DNA of 64,000 nt from Streptococcus hyovaginalis DSM 12219 (GTDB lineage Bacteria > Bacillota > Bacilli > Lactobacillales > Streptococcaceae): positions 1 to 64,000 of the forward strand of contig NZ_ATVP01000011.1 of assembly GCF_000420785.1 (NCBI RefSeq). Reading direction: 5' to 3'. Positions 37,523-47,179 of this stretch are shown piece after piece (within the stretch, counting starts at the first letter, position 1; every line of letters starts with the position of its first letter). The notes beneath the pieces were generated by a model. That model ran no database searches. It was not told the DNA's origin and was given only the letters and a program-made list of their open reading frames with translations. The position numbers and the translations under genes are program-made.

Positions 37523-38845
37523 TTATTCTGAAAGTGAGTGCCGTTTCCCTAAAGCTTCTGCTTGGCTTCTGGGCATTTGTATTATATTATTGGGGTTAGT
37601 ATTGTGAGGCATATTAGCAGTAGAATACCAGTAAACTTCAGACTTTCCGCCACCGGTGACATAGACGATGGGATCATCGGTTTCAGGATTTGCGGGTACA
37701 CCAGTATCAGTGGCAGTTTGAGTAGAACTGTCACTTGGCACTTGTTGACTAGCTGCTTGTTTTGCCTGAGCTTGTCGGGCGCGTTCTTGAACTTCGGCAC
37801 TCTCAACAGTTCCTGTGGCTATACCTTTGGTGTAATCAATAGTGGCATTGGGAGAAATGTTATCTAGGATCACCCGTGTGACACCGTAGGCATCGGTTGT
37901 TTCTTTAGGAGTGCTTAATTGGATAGGTTGGAGTTTACCAGATTCATCAAGTCCGACGTATTGTAATTCAATCTGTTTTGGCCATAAATCATCTCCTTCA
38001 TATATGGCTCTAACTTGATAATCGAGCCAATAGTTGGGATGGTTGGCTAACCAATTGTCCAATTGATTTTCGTAGAAAAGCATGCTGTCAGTATTACTGC
38101 TGTCCATACCGGAGTAGTTGCCCGTATTTAACCAAGCAGTCATAGGAACAAGATTTTCTGGTATTTCGTCCAAGCCACTAAACTGGTAACCGACTAGATG
38201 TCCGCGATTCATTAACCAGGCTTTTTTGCTGCCATCCAAATAGTAAAAATTGAAGTTTTTCCATCCGACAGGATTGTAGTCGATACGTTGGTCTCGTTTA
38301 ATTTCAGGTTCATGGCTATTTTGCAACTGAATGTGAGCTAAACTAGCTCTCCCCAGATCATCCAAGGGTTTTAGCAAGAGCTGTTTTTGCTTTGTGAAAG
38401 CTAGAGTGCCATTTTCCTGGGTTTGAGCCGTTTCTTCCGATATGGTAGGTTTACTGTCAGTTTTGGAGCTTGAATTCCCTTGTGATGGATTAGAGGAAAC
38501 GTTCGTGAGTTGAGGTTTAGCTTCGTTTTCTTTTCCAGTTCCTTCTCGTTTGTAGTTGGTTTTTGAAGAAGAGGATTTAGCCTCTTTATCTGAGCTTGTT
38601 TGACTGGATTCTAGTAGCATTTCTTGACTGCTAGAAGAAGTTGCTTGCTTGTGGTTCGATAATGTATTGGAAACTGTAAAGAAAAGAAAGGATGCTAGGC
38701 AGGTAAGAAGAGCGATTTTAAGATTTTTTCTAAAAACGGCGTAGAAAATCGCAAGGATGAGGGCAATAAATGCCAGTATGGGCAGGAGTTTTATGATAAA
38801 ACCAATTACTAAAACGATGGCAATAAACTTAGCTACTCGATTCAT
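37523..38845 (-). CDS. Membrane-anchored DNA/RNA non-specific endonuclease
   Basis: A 440-aa protein. Two N-terminal membrane segments (LPILAFIALILAIFYAVF and IALLTCLASFLFFTVSN) lead to a Ser/Thr/Lys-rich linker (residues about 70-145), then a nuclease domain of the EndA/NucA type with the catalytic motif MNRGHLVGYQ (an Asn-Arg-Gly-His form of DRGH) and metal-site Asn in TAWLNTGNYSG. A C-terminal segment (VYVTGGGKSEVYWYSTANMP...AEALGKRHS) resembles the small Cys-rich module at the end of some nucleases but lacks Cys. GAGGG precedes the ATG. Possible roles: DNA uptake or extracellular DNA degradation. Confidence 0.88.
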   Translation of the reverse strand: MNRVAKFIAIVLVIGFIIKLLPILAFIALILAIFYAVFRKNLKIALLTCLASFLFFTVSNTLSNHKQATSSSSQEMLLESSQTSSDKEAKSSSSKTNYKREGTGKENEAKPQLTNVSSNPSQGNSSSKTDSKPTISEETAQTQENGTLAFTKQKQLLLKPLDDLGRASLAHIQLQNSHEPEIKRDQRIDYNPVGWKNFNFYYLDGSKKAWLMNRGHLVGYQFSGLDEIPENLVPMTAWLNTGNYSGMDSSNTDSMLFYENQLDNWLANHPNYWLDYQVRAIYEGDDLWPKQIELQYVGLDESGKLQPIQLSTPKETTDAYGVTRVILDNISPNATIDYTKGIATGTVESAEVQERARQAQAKQAASQQVPSDSSTQTATDTGVPANPETDDPIVYVTGGGKSEVYWYSTANMPHNTNPNNIIQMPRSQAEALGKRHSLSE

Positions 38846-38990
38846 AAGTGTTACCCTCTTATCTATTGAAAATCCATCTCAATTATAAAACAGAAAGGGC
38901 TTTCAGTCAATTTAGTTTGAAGTCTAAAATTAATAAAAACAATCGAGAAACATCTCAGAAATGAGATGTTTTGTCAGGAAGATGGTTGTT

Positions 38991-39071
38991 ATGGCTATTA
39001 TTGGCGCAAGTTTACCTTTGGTCTTTTTTGTTGCCGCTATAGTAACTATTTTTGTAATGAGTCTGTTGTAA
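38991..39071 (+). CDS. Possible 26-aa hydrophobic peptide
   Basis: ATG 38991 with AGGAAG (38976-38981) 9 nt upstream gives MAIIGASLPLVFFVAAIVTI and six further hydrophobic residues, without a single charged residue. A hairpin with T-run lies just upstream. It has the size and composition of type I toxin or regulatory membrane peptides, but no promoter, antisense RNA or homology was established. It may be chance. Confidence 0.3.
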   Translation: MAIIGASLPLVFFVAAIVTIFVMSLL

Positions 39072-39159
39072 TGGACTTTGATAAGAAAGTGATTCGCGAA
39101 TAACCACTCACCCCAAATTATCCACAAAATTAGCCTGAATGAATCCGATGGAAAATCAA

Positions 39160-39183
39160 AAAAGCCCAAAAAATCGGGCTTTT
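39160..39183 (-). terminator. Terminator of tRNA-Cys (bidirectional)
   Basis: AAAAGCCC (39160-39167) pairs with GGGCTTTT (39176-39183). On the minus strand it is followed by T residues and lies 35 nt after the tRNA. Confidence 0.85.
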
Positions 39184-39217
39184 CGTGTAGTTAAATTCTG
39201 TTAACTTAGGTACTGAA

Positions 39218-39288
39218 AGGCGGTAGACGGATTTGAACCGACGATCAAGCTTTTGCAGAGCCGTGCCTTACCACTTGGCTATACCGCC
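39218..39288 (-). tRNA. tRNA-Cys (anticodon GCA)
   Basis: On the minus strand the 7-bp acceptor GGCGGTA pairs with TACCGCC, the D arm is GCCAAGTGGTAAGGC, the anticodon loop is CTGCAAA with GCA (plus-strand 39254-39256), and the T arm is GTCGGTTCAAATCCGTC. Discriminator base is U, as in Cys tRNAs. The CCA is not encoded. Length 71 nt. Confidence 0.97.
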
Positions 39289-39390
39289 ACAACAAACTAT
39301 ATTCTACCTTAAAATGCTTTTTGCGTCAAGTTGAAATTTTAGTTTGCATAGTAGGTATCAGATTGACGTGATGTTTGAAATCCATGCATA

Positions 39391-39425
39391 AAAAAGAAGT
39401 TTAAGTAGCACTTAAACTTCTTTTT
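39391..39425 (-). terminator. hutI terminator
   Basis: AAAAAGAAGTTTAAG (39391-39405) pairs with CTTAAACTTCTTTTT (39411-39425); symmetrical, so it can act in both directions. Confidence 0.88.
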
Positions 39426-39440
39426 GGAAGAACAGATGAC

Positions 39441-40706
39441 TTAAAGAATTCGTCCTTGATCGACGATTAATTTACCTTTCTTATAAACTTGATGGATCAG
39501 ATTGGTTGCAAAGAAATAGAGAGGGTAGTCAATGTTGGGAGCATCAAAAATAGCGATATCAGCCTCTTTTCCAATGGTTAGGCTTCCGACCCTTTCTTGG
39601 CGATTGACAGAGTATGCCGCATTGATAGTGACAGCATTTAAGACTTCTATCGGGGTTAATCCCATCATGAAGCAACCCAGCTGCATGGCAAATTGCATAT
39701 TGGCTGTTGGGCAACTGCCGGGATTACTGTCGGTTGATAGGGTGATAGCCATGCCCTTTTCAATCATTTTACGAGCAGGGGCGTAGGTGTCTTCCATAAG
39801 GCTAAAGGTGGTCGCTGGAAGCAAATTGCCAATAACTTTTGCCTCACTCATTTTAGCAATGCCTTCGTCAGTGGCCATCATCAGATGTTCAGCACTGGTT
39901 GCCCCTAATTCTGCTGCGACATCTACGCCTCCAATGGAAGCAATCTCCTCAGCGTGAATGCGAAGCTTGAAGCCCATGGCCTTGGCCTTGCTTAACAAAT
40001 AGTGAGCTTCTTCAGCCGTAAAGACATTTTTTTCGCAAAAAATATCACAGAATTCCGCTAGATTTCTCTCTTTGACAGCAGGTAGCATCTCTTCAACAAT
40101 GTGATCGAGATAGTCTTGGCTGTTACCTTTGTATTCTTCTGGAATGGCATGTGCTGCCATGAAAGTTGAAACGAGGTCGATGGGATGATCTTTATCAAGA
40201 GCTGCAACAACATCGAGTTGTCTTTTTTCGGTTTCCCAGTTTAAGCCATAACCACTCTTAGCTTCGACAGTTGTCGCACCATGTAAGAGCATATAATCCA
40301 AAAGTTTCTTGGACTTTTGGTAAAGAGTATCAAAAGTGGCTTCTCTAGTTGCCTTCACAGTGCTTAAAATGCCTCCGCCCTGTGCCAGAATGTCTAGATA
40401 GGAAACGCCAGCTAATTTTTTTGCAAATTCGTGTTCTCGACTGCCTCCATAAACCAGGTGAGTGTGGCAATCAATAAGTCCTGGAGTTGCTATTTTACCT
40501 TCATAAGAATGCATCACAGTATGTGGACCAATCAAGGACGCATCAGGTTCTCCAGATCCAACTGCCAAAACTAAACTATCTTTTATAGCGATATAACCAT
40601 CAGAGATGATTTCTGCCGTTTTCATCTCAGGTCCCCGTAGGGGATGACCGGGGTCATTTGAGCAAAAGATTTGATTAAAGTGGGTGAGTATCATATCAGC
40701 AATCAT
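39441..40706 (-). CDS. hutI: Imidazolonepropionase
   Basis: Third step of histidine breakdown: hydrolyses 4-imidazolone-5-propionate to N-formimidoyl-glutamate. An amidohydrolase with metal motif [16 protein letters not shown], a second His cluster ([14 protein letters not shown]), the Asp site [18 protein letters not shown] and HAIPEEYKG. 421 aa from ATG 40706, preceded by AAGGAGG (40712-40718); a 9-codon longer frame exists but lacks a ribosome-binding site. Divergent from hutU. Confidence 0.96.
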   Translation of the reverse strand: MIADMILTHFNQIFCSNDPGHPLRGPEMKTAEIISDGYIAIKDSLVLAVGSGEPDASLIGPHTVMHSYEGKIATPGLIDCHTHLVYGGSREHEFAKKLAGVSYLDILAQGGGILSTVKATREATFDTLYQKSKKLLDYMLLHGATTVEAKSGYGLNWETEKRQLDVVAALDKDHPIDLVSTFMAAHAIPEEYKGNSQDYLDHIVEEMLPAVKERNLAEFCDIFCEKNVFTAEEAHYLLSKAKAMGFKLRIHAEEIASIGGVDVAAELGATSAEHLMMATDEGIAKMSEAKVIGNLLPATTFSLMEDTYAPARKMIEKGMAITLSTDSNPGSCPTANMQFAMQLGCFMMGLTPIEVLNAVTINAAYSVNRQERVGSLTIGKEADIAIFDAPNIDYPLYFFATNLIHQVYKKGKLIVDQGRIL

Positions 40707-40925
40707 AAGAACCTCCTTGTGTGTTAGCGTCAAAAAATCGTTTTGTCTCCTCTAAGATTGCTTATTAATAGTGTTAGTTTACGCCTAAAGCGTCAAATTT
40801 TGGTCAAAAAATACGGTTCAGAAATATTTTTCGTATTTTTTTGTACTTTGTCGCCCAGTTGACTTTTTATAGACTGTTCTAGGGTATACTTAGACCGAGA
40901 ATAATATCTTACAGGAGGCACTTTT
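40707..40925. promoter_or_regulatory. Divergent hutI/hutU control region
   Basis: For hutU: TTGACT (40859-40864) and TATACT (40885-40890), a long 20-bp spacer. A 10-bp inverted repeat AAAAAATACG (40806-40815) with CGTATTTTTT (40832-40841) and a smaller one, ACGC-CTAAA-GCGT (about 40781-40793), lie between the genes. These could be binding sites of a hut regulator. No dedicated hut repressor gene is seen next to the cluster. Confidence 0.55.
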
Positions 40926-42953
40926 ATGTCATATTTTAGTGAAGCAGACATTGCAGCTGCAATGACAGTGAAATTAGACGATGTATTACCTGAAAAAACA
41001 GTGTTTCAAGAAGGAATCCGGCGAGCACCTGATAGAGGTTTTCGCTTAACACAGGCACAGACAGAGATTGCTCTGAAGAATGCCTTACGCTATGTTCCCA
41101 AAAAATTTCATAAAGAGGTCATTCCAGAGTTTCTAGAAGAACTCAAAACACGAGGACGGATTTACGGTTATCGTTGGAGACCTAAAGACCGTATTTATGG
41201 CAAACCAATCGATGAGTACAAGGGAAATTGTACGGCTGCTAAAGCCATGCAGGTCATGATTGACAATAACTTGAGTTTTGAAATCGCCCTCTATCCTTAT
41301 GAATTAGTGACTTATGGCGAAACTGGCTCTGTTTGTGCGAACTGGATGCAGTATTGCCTAATTAAAAAATACTTAGAGGTAATGACAGAAAATCAAACCT
41401 TGGTTGTTGAATCTGGTCACCCTGTCGGTTTATTCTATTCAAAACCAGAAGCGCCTCGCGTCATTATCACGAATGGTCTGCTAGTTGGCGAATATGATAA
41501 CATGGCCGATTGGGAAATTGCTGAAGAGATGGGGGTTACCAACTATGGTCAGATGACAGCCGGGGGCTGGATGTATATCGGTCCTCAGGGGATTGTTCAT
41601 GGTACCTTTAATACGCTTTTGAATGCCGGCCGCTTAAAACTTGGTGTCGCAGATGATGGGGATTTGACGGGTAAACTCTTTATTTCATCTGGTCTCGGTG
41701 GCATGAGTGGTGCACAAGGAAAGGCAGCTGAGATCGCAAAAGCGGTAGCCATCGTGGCGGAAGTCGACCAATCTCGTATCGAAACACGCCATTCGCAAGG
41801 TTGGATTAGTCAAATCGCTGAAAGTCCAGAAGATGCTCTGAAATTGGCTCAAAAAGCTCTTGATGCCAAAGAGTCCACATCTATTGCCTATCATGGGAAT
41901 ATTGTTGATTTACTAGAGTATGTTAACGAACATCATATCCCCGTTGACCTTTTGTCAGACCAAACCTCATGTCACAACGTGTATGATGGGGGTTACTGCC
42001 CGGCGGGCATTAGTTTTGATGAAAGAACACGTTTGTTGGCAGAAGACAAAGAGACTTTCCGTCGCATGGTTGATGAGACCCTACACCGTCATTTTGAGGC
42101 CATCAAGACGCTAACCTCAAATGGTACTTATTTCTTTGATTATGGTAATGCCTTTATGAAATCCGTCTACGACTCTGGTGTTAAAGAGATTTCGAAAAAT
42201 GGTATGGATGATAAGGACGGTTTCATTTGGCCATCTTACGTTGAAGATATCATGGGACCAATGTTATTTGATTATGGTTATGGGCCATTCCGGTGGGTTT
42301 GCTTGAGTGGCAAACATGAGGATTTGGTTGCGACAGACCATGCTGCTATGGAAGTGATCGATCCAAACCGTCGCTATCAAGACCGTGATAATTACAATTG
42401 GATTCGTGATGCTGAGAAAAATCAAATGGTAGTTGGTACGCAGGCCCGCATTTTATACCAGGACTGTCTGGGACGTGTCAATATTGCGCTTAAGTTTAAT
42501 GCATTGATTCGTGAAGGCAAGATTGGTCCAGTTATGATAGGTCGAGACCACCATGATGTATCCGGTACGGATGCGCCTTTCCGAGAAACGTCAAATATCA
42601 AAGATGGTTCCAATGTGACGTGTGATATGGCAGTGCAGTGCTACGCCGGCAATGCTGCGCGTGGTATGAGTTTAGTTGCGCTTCATAATGGTGGTGGTAC
42701 CGGTATTGGTAAGGCTATCAATGGCGGTTTTGGCTTGGTATTAGACGGTAGTGAACGCGTTGATGAGATTATCAAATCAGCCATTGCTTGGGATACCATG
42801 GGTGGTGTCGCTAGACGCAACTGGGCGCGTAATGATCATGCTATTGAAACAGCTATTGAATACAATAAATTACGTGAAGGTACCGATCATATCACGATTC
42901 CATACCTAGCTGACGACCTCGTTACCTCAGCCGTTGCTCAGTTATTTAAGTAA
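40926..42953 (+). CDS. hutU: Urocanate hydratase (long form)
   Basis: Second step of histidine degradation: converts urocanate to imidazolonepropionate using NAD+ as electrophile. The conserved segments GGWMYIGPQGIVHGTFNT, SSGLGGMSGAQGKAAE and FDYGNAFMKSVYDSG are visible. At 675 aa it is of the long form known from S. pyogenes, longer than the about 555-aa bacterial standard. GGAGG before ATG. First gene of the plus-strand hut genes. Confidence 0.96.
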   Translation: MSYFSEADIAAAMTVKLDDVLPEKTVFQEGIRRAPDRGFRLTQAQTEIALKNALRYVPKKFHKEVIPEFLEELKTRGRIYGYRWRPKDRIYGKPIDEYKGNCTAAKAMQVMIDNNLSFEIALYPYELVTYGETGSVCANWMQYCLIKKYLEVMTENQTLVVESGHPVGLFYSKPEAPRVIITNGLLVGEYDNMADWEIAEEMGVTNYGQMTAGGWMYIGPQGIVHGTFNTLLNAGRLKLGVADDGDLTGKLFISSGLGGMSGAQGKAAEIAKAVAIVAEVDQSRIETRHSQGWISQIAESPEDALKLAQKALDAKESTSIAYHGNIVDLLEYVNEHHIPVDLLSDQTSCHNVYDGGYCPAGISFDERTRLLAEDKETFRRMVDETLHRHFEAIKTLTSNGTYFFDYGNAFMKSVYDSGVKEISKNGMDDKDGFIWPSYVEDIMGPMLFDYGYGPFRWVCLSGKHEDLVATDHAAMEVIDPNRRYQDRDNYNWIRDAEKNQMVVGTQARILYQDCLGRVNIALKFNALIREGKIGPVMIGRDHHDVSGTDAPFRETSNIKDGSNVTCDMAVQCYAGNAARGMSLVALHNGGGTGIGKAINGGFGLVLDGSERVDEIIKSAIAWDTMGGVARRNWARNDHAIETAIEYNKLREGTDHITIPYLADDLVTSAVAQLFK

Positions 42954-43013
42954 AAATGTAATCGCTACCATTTAAACGTTTTAATTACTCTATTCATGTC
43001 AAAGGAGATTAGC

Positions 43014-43913
43014 ATGGCGAAAATTGTTGAATGTATTCCAAATTTTTCTGAAGGACGTAACCAAGAGGTCATTGATGGCTTGGTTGCAACTGCTAAAAGT
43101 ATTTCAAGAGTAACCTTGTTAGATTATTCTTCTGATGCTAGCCATAATCGTAGTGTGTTTACCCTTGTTGGTGATGATGAAGCTATTCAGGAAGTGGCTT
43201 TTCAATTAGTCAAATATGCTTCGGAACATATTGATATGACCAAACATGAAGGAGAGCATCCTCGTATGGGAGCGACAGATGTCTGTCCATTTGTGCCAAT
43301 CAAGGATATTACCACGGCTGAATGCGTGGATATCTCTAAAAAAGTCGCCGAACGGATAAATCGTGAACTCGGTATTCCGATATTTCTTTACGAAGATTCG
43401 GCGACACGTCCAGAGCGTCAAAACCTCGCTAAGGTGCGTAAAGGGCAATTTGAAGGCATGCCTGAAAAGTTACTGGAAGACGATTGGGCTCCGGATTACG
43501 GTGATCGGAAGATCCATCCAACAGCAGGCGTTACTGCAGTTGGGGCTCGTATGCCACTTGTAGCTTTTAATGTTAACTTGGATACTGATAATATTGAGAT
43601 TGCTAATAAGATTGCCAAAATTATTCGCGGCTCAGGTGGTGGCTTTAAATATTGTAAAGCCATTGGTGTTATGCTTGATGACCGTCATATTGCCCAAGTT
43701 TCCATGAATATGGTTAATTTTGAGAAATGTTCTCTTTATCGCACATTTGAAACCATTCGCTTCGAAGCTAAACGTTACGGTGTAAGGATTATTGGTTCTG
43801 AAGTGATTGGGCTTACGCCAGCTAAGGCCTTGATTGATGTTGCAGAGTACTACTTACAGATCGAAGATTTCGATTATGGTAAGCAGGTTCTAGAAAACCA
43901 TCTATTAGGATAG
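43014..43913 (+). CDS. ftcD: Glutamate formimidoyltransferase
   Basis: Transfers the formimino group from formimidoyl-glutamate to tetrahydrofolate, giving glutamate. Sequence features include VECIPNFSEGRNQEVID, the catalytic His segment HEGEHPRMGATDVCPFVP and YGDRKIHPTAGVTAVGARMP. 299 aa. Start ATG 43014 after AAAGGAGA; an upstream in-frame start at 42996 has no ribosome-binding site. Only the transferase half is here; the cyclodeaminase is the next gene. Confidence 0.96.
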   Translation: MAKIVECIPNFSEGRNQEVIDGLVATAKSISRVTLLDYSSDASHNRSVFTLVGDDEAIQEVAFQLVKYASEHIDMTKHEGEHPRMGATDVCPFVPIKDITTAECVDISKKVAERINRELGIPIFLYEDSATRPERQNLAKVRKGQFEGMPEKLLEDDWAPDYGDRKIHPTAGVTAVGARMPLVAFNVNLDTDNIEIANKIAKIIRGSGGGFKYCKAIGVMLDDRHIAQVSMNMVNFEKCSLYRTFETIRFEAKRYGVRIIGSEVIGLTPAKALIDVAEYYLQIEDFDYGKQVLENHLLG

Positions 43914-43922
43914 GAGGCATCT

Positions 43923-44549
43923 ATGGGATTAGTTGATTTAAGTTTGAGAGATTTTGCCAGTGTGTTGGGATCAGATGCTCCTGCCCCTGGAGGTGGCTCA
44001 GCCGCGGCTTTGTCAGGTGCTAATGGTATTTCTTTAACCAAGATGGTCTGTGAACTAACCTTGGGAAAGAAAAAATACGCTGACGTTCAAGATGTGATTG
44101 CAGATATTCATCACAAAAGCGGCATCTTGCAAGAACAACTGCTAGCAGCCATAGACAAGGACACCGAGGCATTTAATTTAGTATCAGCGGTCTTTGAGAT
44201 GCCAAAAGAAACTGACGAAGAAAAGGCGGCTAGACGAGCAGCCATGCAAAGTGCCTTAAAAGAAGCCGCGCAATCCCCTTATGACATGATGCTTGTGATG
44301 GTGGAAGCCTTAGAAGTCACTCGAAAAGCTGTCGGTAAATCCAATACCAATGCGGCTAGTGACCTAGGTGTGGCAGCCTTAAGCCTCAAAGCAGGTTTGC
44401 AGGGCGCATGGTTGAATGTCCTCATAAACCTCTCTGGCATCAAGGACGACTCATTTGTGACAACTTACCGTCAAAAAGGGGAAGAGTTGCTTGAGAGAGG
44501 GTGTTCTCTGGCAGATACGATTTACGAGTCTATCGTCGACATTGTTTGA
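43923..44549 (+). CDS. fchA: Formimidoyltetrahydrofolate cyclodeaminase
   Basis: Releases ammonia from 5-formimidoyl-THF to give methenyl-THF. A 208-aa FTCD_C-type protein ([58 protein letters not shown]). GGAGG before ATG; 9 nt after ftcD. In mammals these two activities form one polypeptide. Confidence 0.92.
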   Translation: MGLVDLSLRDFASVLGSDAPAPGGGSAAALSGANGISLTKMVCELTLGKKKYADVQDVIADIHHKSGILQEQLLAAIDKDTEAFNLVSAVFEMPKETDEEKAARRAAMQSALKEAAQSPYDMMLVMVEALEVTRKAVGKSNTNAASDLGVAALSLKAGLQGAWLNVLINLSGIKDDSFVTTYRQKGEELLERGCSLADTIYESIVDIV

Positions 44550-44566
44550 AAAATGAAGGAGAAGAC

Positions 44567-46240
44567 ATGGTTTTATCAGATATTGACATTGCAAATTCAG
44601 TTACTATGGAACCCATTAGTACAGTCGCTAGTCGCTTAGGTATTGATGATGACGTTCTTTGTCATTATGGGAAATACAAGGCTAAAATTGACGCCCGACA
44701 ACTGGTTTCGCTCAAAGATAAACCAGATGGCAAGTTGATACTAGTGACTGCCATTTCCCCTACGCCTGCGGGAGAAGGCAAAACAACGACCTCTGTTGGT
44801 TTAGTGGATGCCCTCACAGCTATCGGCAAGAAGGCAGTCATTGCCCTTCGTGAACCTTCTTTAGGACCTGTTTTCGGAATAAAAGGTGGGGCTGCTGGGG
44901 GAGGCTATGCCCAAGTGGTTCCAATGGAAGATATTAACCTGCATTTTACAGGGGACTTTCATGCTATAGGTGTTGCGAATAATCTCTTGGCAGCCTTGAT
45001 CGATAACCATATCCACCAAGGAAATGCTTTAGGCATTGATTCGAGACGCATCACCTGGAAGCGCGTGGTAGACATGAATGACCGTCAACTACGCCATATC
45101 GTTAATGGCTTGCAAGGGAAGGTCAATGGTGTTCCTAGAGAAGATGGCTATGACATTACTGTAGCTTCTGAGATTATGGCTATCCTTTGCTTGTCAGAAA
45201 ATATCACTGATTTGAAAGCCCGCTTAGAAAAAATCATTATCGGTTATAATTATCAAGGAGAACCGGTAACAGCCAAGGATCTGAAAGCTGGGGGTGCTAT
45301 GGCAGCTCTGTTAAAAGATGCGGTTCATCCCAATTTAGTTCAAACCTTGGAGCATACACCTGCCTTTATCCATGGTGGACCTTTTGCCAATATCGCACAC
45401 GGCTGTAACAGCGTACTAGCGACAAAACTCGCTTTAAAATACGGTGACTATGCCGTGACAGAAGCTGGTTTTGGGGCAGATTTAGGTGCGGAAAAATTTA
45501 TCGACATCAAGTGCCGGATGTCAGGTTTACGGCCTTCCGTCGTCGTTTTAGTAGCGACTATCAGAGCCCTAAAAATGCATGGTGGTGTTGCTAAGGCAGA
45601 TTTGGGTACTGAAAATGTTCAAGCGGTTATTGATGGTTTGCCAAATCTCGATAAACACTTAGAGAACATTCAGGAAGTTTATGGTCTTCCAGCAGTTGTC
45701 GCGATTAATAAGTTCCCTCTGGATACGGATGCTGAACTTCAGGCTGTTTACGATGCCTGTGCCAAACGTGGTGTCGATGTGGTGATTTCAGATGTCTGGG
45801 CAAGAGGCGGCGAAGGTGGCCATGAGTTAGCTGAAAAAGTTGTTGCACTAGCTGAGCAAGATAATCATTTTAGCTTTGTTTATGACGACGAAGATAGTAT
45901 CGAGACCAAATTAAGGAAAATTGTTACTAAAGTCTACGGTGGAGAGGACATTAGTTTAACACCTGCAGCTAAGCGAGAAATGGCTGAGTTGGAACGCTTG
46001 GGATTTGGAAACTATCCGATTTGTATGGCCAAAACGCAGTATTCTTTCTCTGATGATGCTAAAAAACTTGGAGCTCCAAAAGATTTTACGGTCACAATCA
46101 GGCATCTCAAGGTATCAGCAGGCGCTGGCTTTATCGTAGCTCTCACTGGGGACATTATGACCATGCCAGGGCTACCTAAAGTGCCCGCTAGTGAAAAAAT
46201 TGATATTGATAAGGAGGGCACGATTACAGGATTATTTTAA
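44567..46240 (+). CDS. fhs: Formate--tetrahydrofolate ligase
   Basis: ATP-dependent joining of formate and THF to 10-formyl-THF, or the reverse to recover ATP. The P-loop region [18 protein letters not shown], the [22 protein letters not shown] segment and [17 protein letters not shown] are typical. 557 aa from ATG 44567 (AAGGAG upstream). Its place in the hut cluster links it to the one-carbon units from formiminoglutamate. A longer upstream frame overlaps fchA and is not used. Confidence 0.95.
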   Translation: MVLSDIDIANSVTMEPISTVASRLGIDDDVLCHYGKYKAKIDARQLVSLKDKPDGKLILVTAISPTPAGEGKTTTSVGLVDALTAIGKKAVIALREPSLGPVFGIKGGAAGGGYAQVVPMEDINLHFTGDFHAIGVANNLLAALIDNHIHQGNALGIDSRRITWKRVVDMNDRQLRHIVNGLQGKVNGVPREDGYDITVASEIMAILCLSENITDLKARLEKIIIGYNYQGEPVTAKDLKAGGAMAALLKDAVHPNLVQTLEHTPAFIHGGPFANIAHGCNSVLATKLALKYGDYAVTEAGFGADLGAEKFIDIKCRMSGLRPSVVVLVATIRALKMHGGVAKADLGTENVQAVIDGLPNLDKHLENIQEVYGLPAVVAINKFPLDTDAELQAVYDACAKRGVDVVISDVWARGGEGGHELAEKVVALAEQDNHFSFVYDDEDSIETKLRKIVTKVYGGEDISLTPAAKREMAELERLGFGNYPICMAKTQYSFSDDAKKLGAPKDFTVTIRHLKVSAGAGFIVALTGDIMTMPGLPKVPASEKIDIDKEGTITGLF

Positions 46241-46264
46241 ATAAGACTTATTAGGAGATAGCTG

Positions 46265-46885
46265 ATGACAATCGTAACTATAAAGACACCCTCAGACTAT
46301 GTTTTAACAGACTGGTCTGGTGGTAAAACCAAGCAATTGTATCTCTATCCTGAAAATGGAAATTATGGAGAAAGACGATTCTCTTTTCGCCTATCAACGG
46401 CTACGGTAGCTTTAAGGCAAACGACTTTTACCTTGTTAGAGGGGTACCATCGCTGGATCATGAGTTTAGACAATCCCATCACCTTGTGTGATTTAAGCCG
46501 CTCTACAGAAATGGATTTAGCCCCTTTTGAGCCTTATCAGTTTGAAGGTGATACAAGGATTGTCAGTCGTGGCACCTGCCAAGATATGAACTTGATCTAT
46601 AATGATCGTTATCATGGACAGTTGTTGCCTATAGGGGCAGTGTCACCTTTTGAAGCACCTAGGGCTTATTACCACTTGCTTTATGCTTTGGTTGATATCT
46701 TCTATACCTGTGATGGTGGAGCTGTTACAGCGCTAAAGGCCAAGCATTTATTAATTATCGAAAATGCCGATTGTCGATTAAAGTTACGTGTTATTCCTAG
46801 GCGAGATAGTCCGGTTCAAACGCCGGTAGCAGTTTGGGCAGGATTATGGCAAAAAAGTGATTGGAGACAGGTAAAGAAAGAATAA
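46265..46885 (+). CDS. hutD: HutD family protein
   Basis: A 206-aa cupin-type HutD/Ves protein (WSGGKTKQLYLYPENGNYGE, FSFRLSTATVAL, LEGYHRWIMSLDNPITL). In other bacteria HutD moderates hut expression or metabolite levels; its biochemical function is unclear. GGAG before ATG, 24 nt after fhs. Confidence 0.88.
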   Translation: MTIVTIKTPSDYVLTDWSGGKTKQLYLYPENGNYGERRFSFRLSTATVALRQTTFTLLEGYHRWIMSLDNPITLCDLSRSTEMDLAPFEPYQFEGDTRIVSRGTCQDMNLIYNDRYHGQLLPIGAVSPFEAPRAYYHLLYALVDIFYTCDGGAVTALKAKHLLIIENADCRLKLRVIPRRDSPVQTPVAVWAGLWQKSDWRQVKKE

Positions 46886-47179
46886 TCTTGTCAAGACCTG
46901 TTCGATATAACGTTCTTTTACTAAGCTACTCATTTTCTCATCGCTCATCAATGTCTCGATAGTTACTGGTAGTCAATAGAACCTCGTGAAACGCTCCTGT
47001 ATTGTATGATTGGGGGATATTAGCGGGAGCCAAGCGCTTGTCTCAGATCAACCATAAGTCCTAAAGGTTGGTTGACACGTTTTGACAAGGTGTTCAGCGT
47101 TTGTTAGCAACTTTATCATTCATCGAACATTTCAGTAACTATTTGTAAACGTCATTTTGATAAAAAGGAGAGCATTATT
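46886..47179. other. Intergenic region between hutD and the permease
   Basis: About 290 bp without a gene. A weak inverted repeat (TCAACC at about 47048 with GGTTGA at about 47068) and two TTGACA sequences (about 47070 and 47082) suggest a promoter for the permease gene, but no matching -10 could be fixed. Confidence 0.4.

Larger units (their letters stand above)
38846..39217. other. Intergenic region between the nuclease gene and tRNA-Cys
   Basis: About 370 bp. It holds a hairpin (AAACATCTCA-GAAA-TGAGATGTTTT, about 38948-38973), a possible 26-codon hydrophobic peptide (38991-39071) and the tRNA terminator at 39160-39183. A 79-codon minus-strand frame (38930-39169) overlaps these and is not credible. 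Confidence 0.5.

Noticed and set aside
39081..39112. CGCGAATA near 39094 as a third cin-box
   Set aside because: No gene follows in the right direction and the T-rich upstream part is absent.
38930..39169. 79-codon minus-strand frame between the nuclease gene and tRNA-Cys
   Set aside because: It has no ribosome-binding site, starts within the A/T-rich edge of the tRNA terminator and reads as irregular composition across a hairpin.
46886..47179. AAGCGCTTG near 47030 as a cre site
   Set aside because: The core fits but the flanks differ from the CcpA consensus at several fixed positions.
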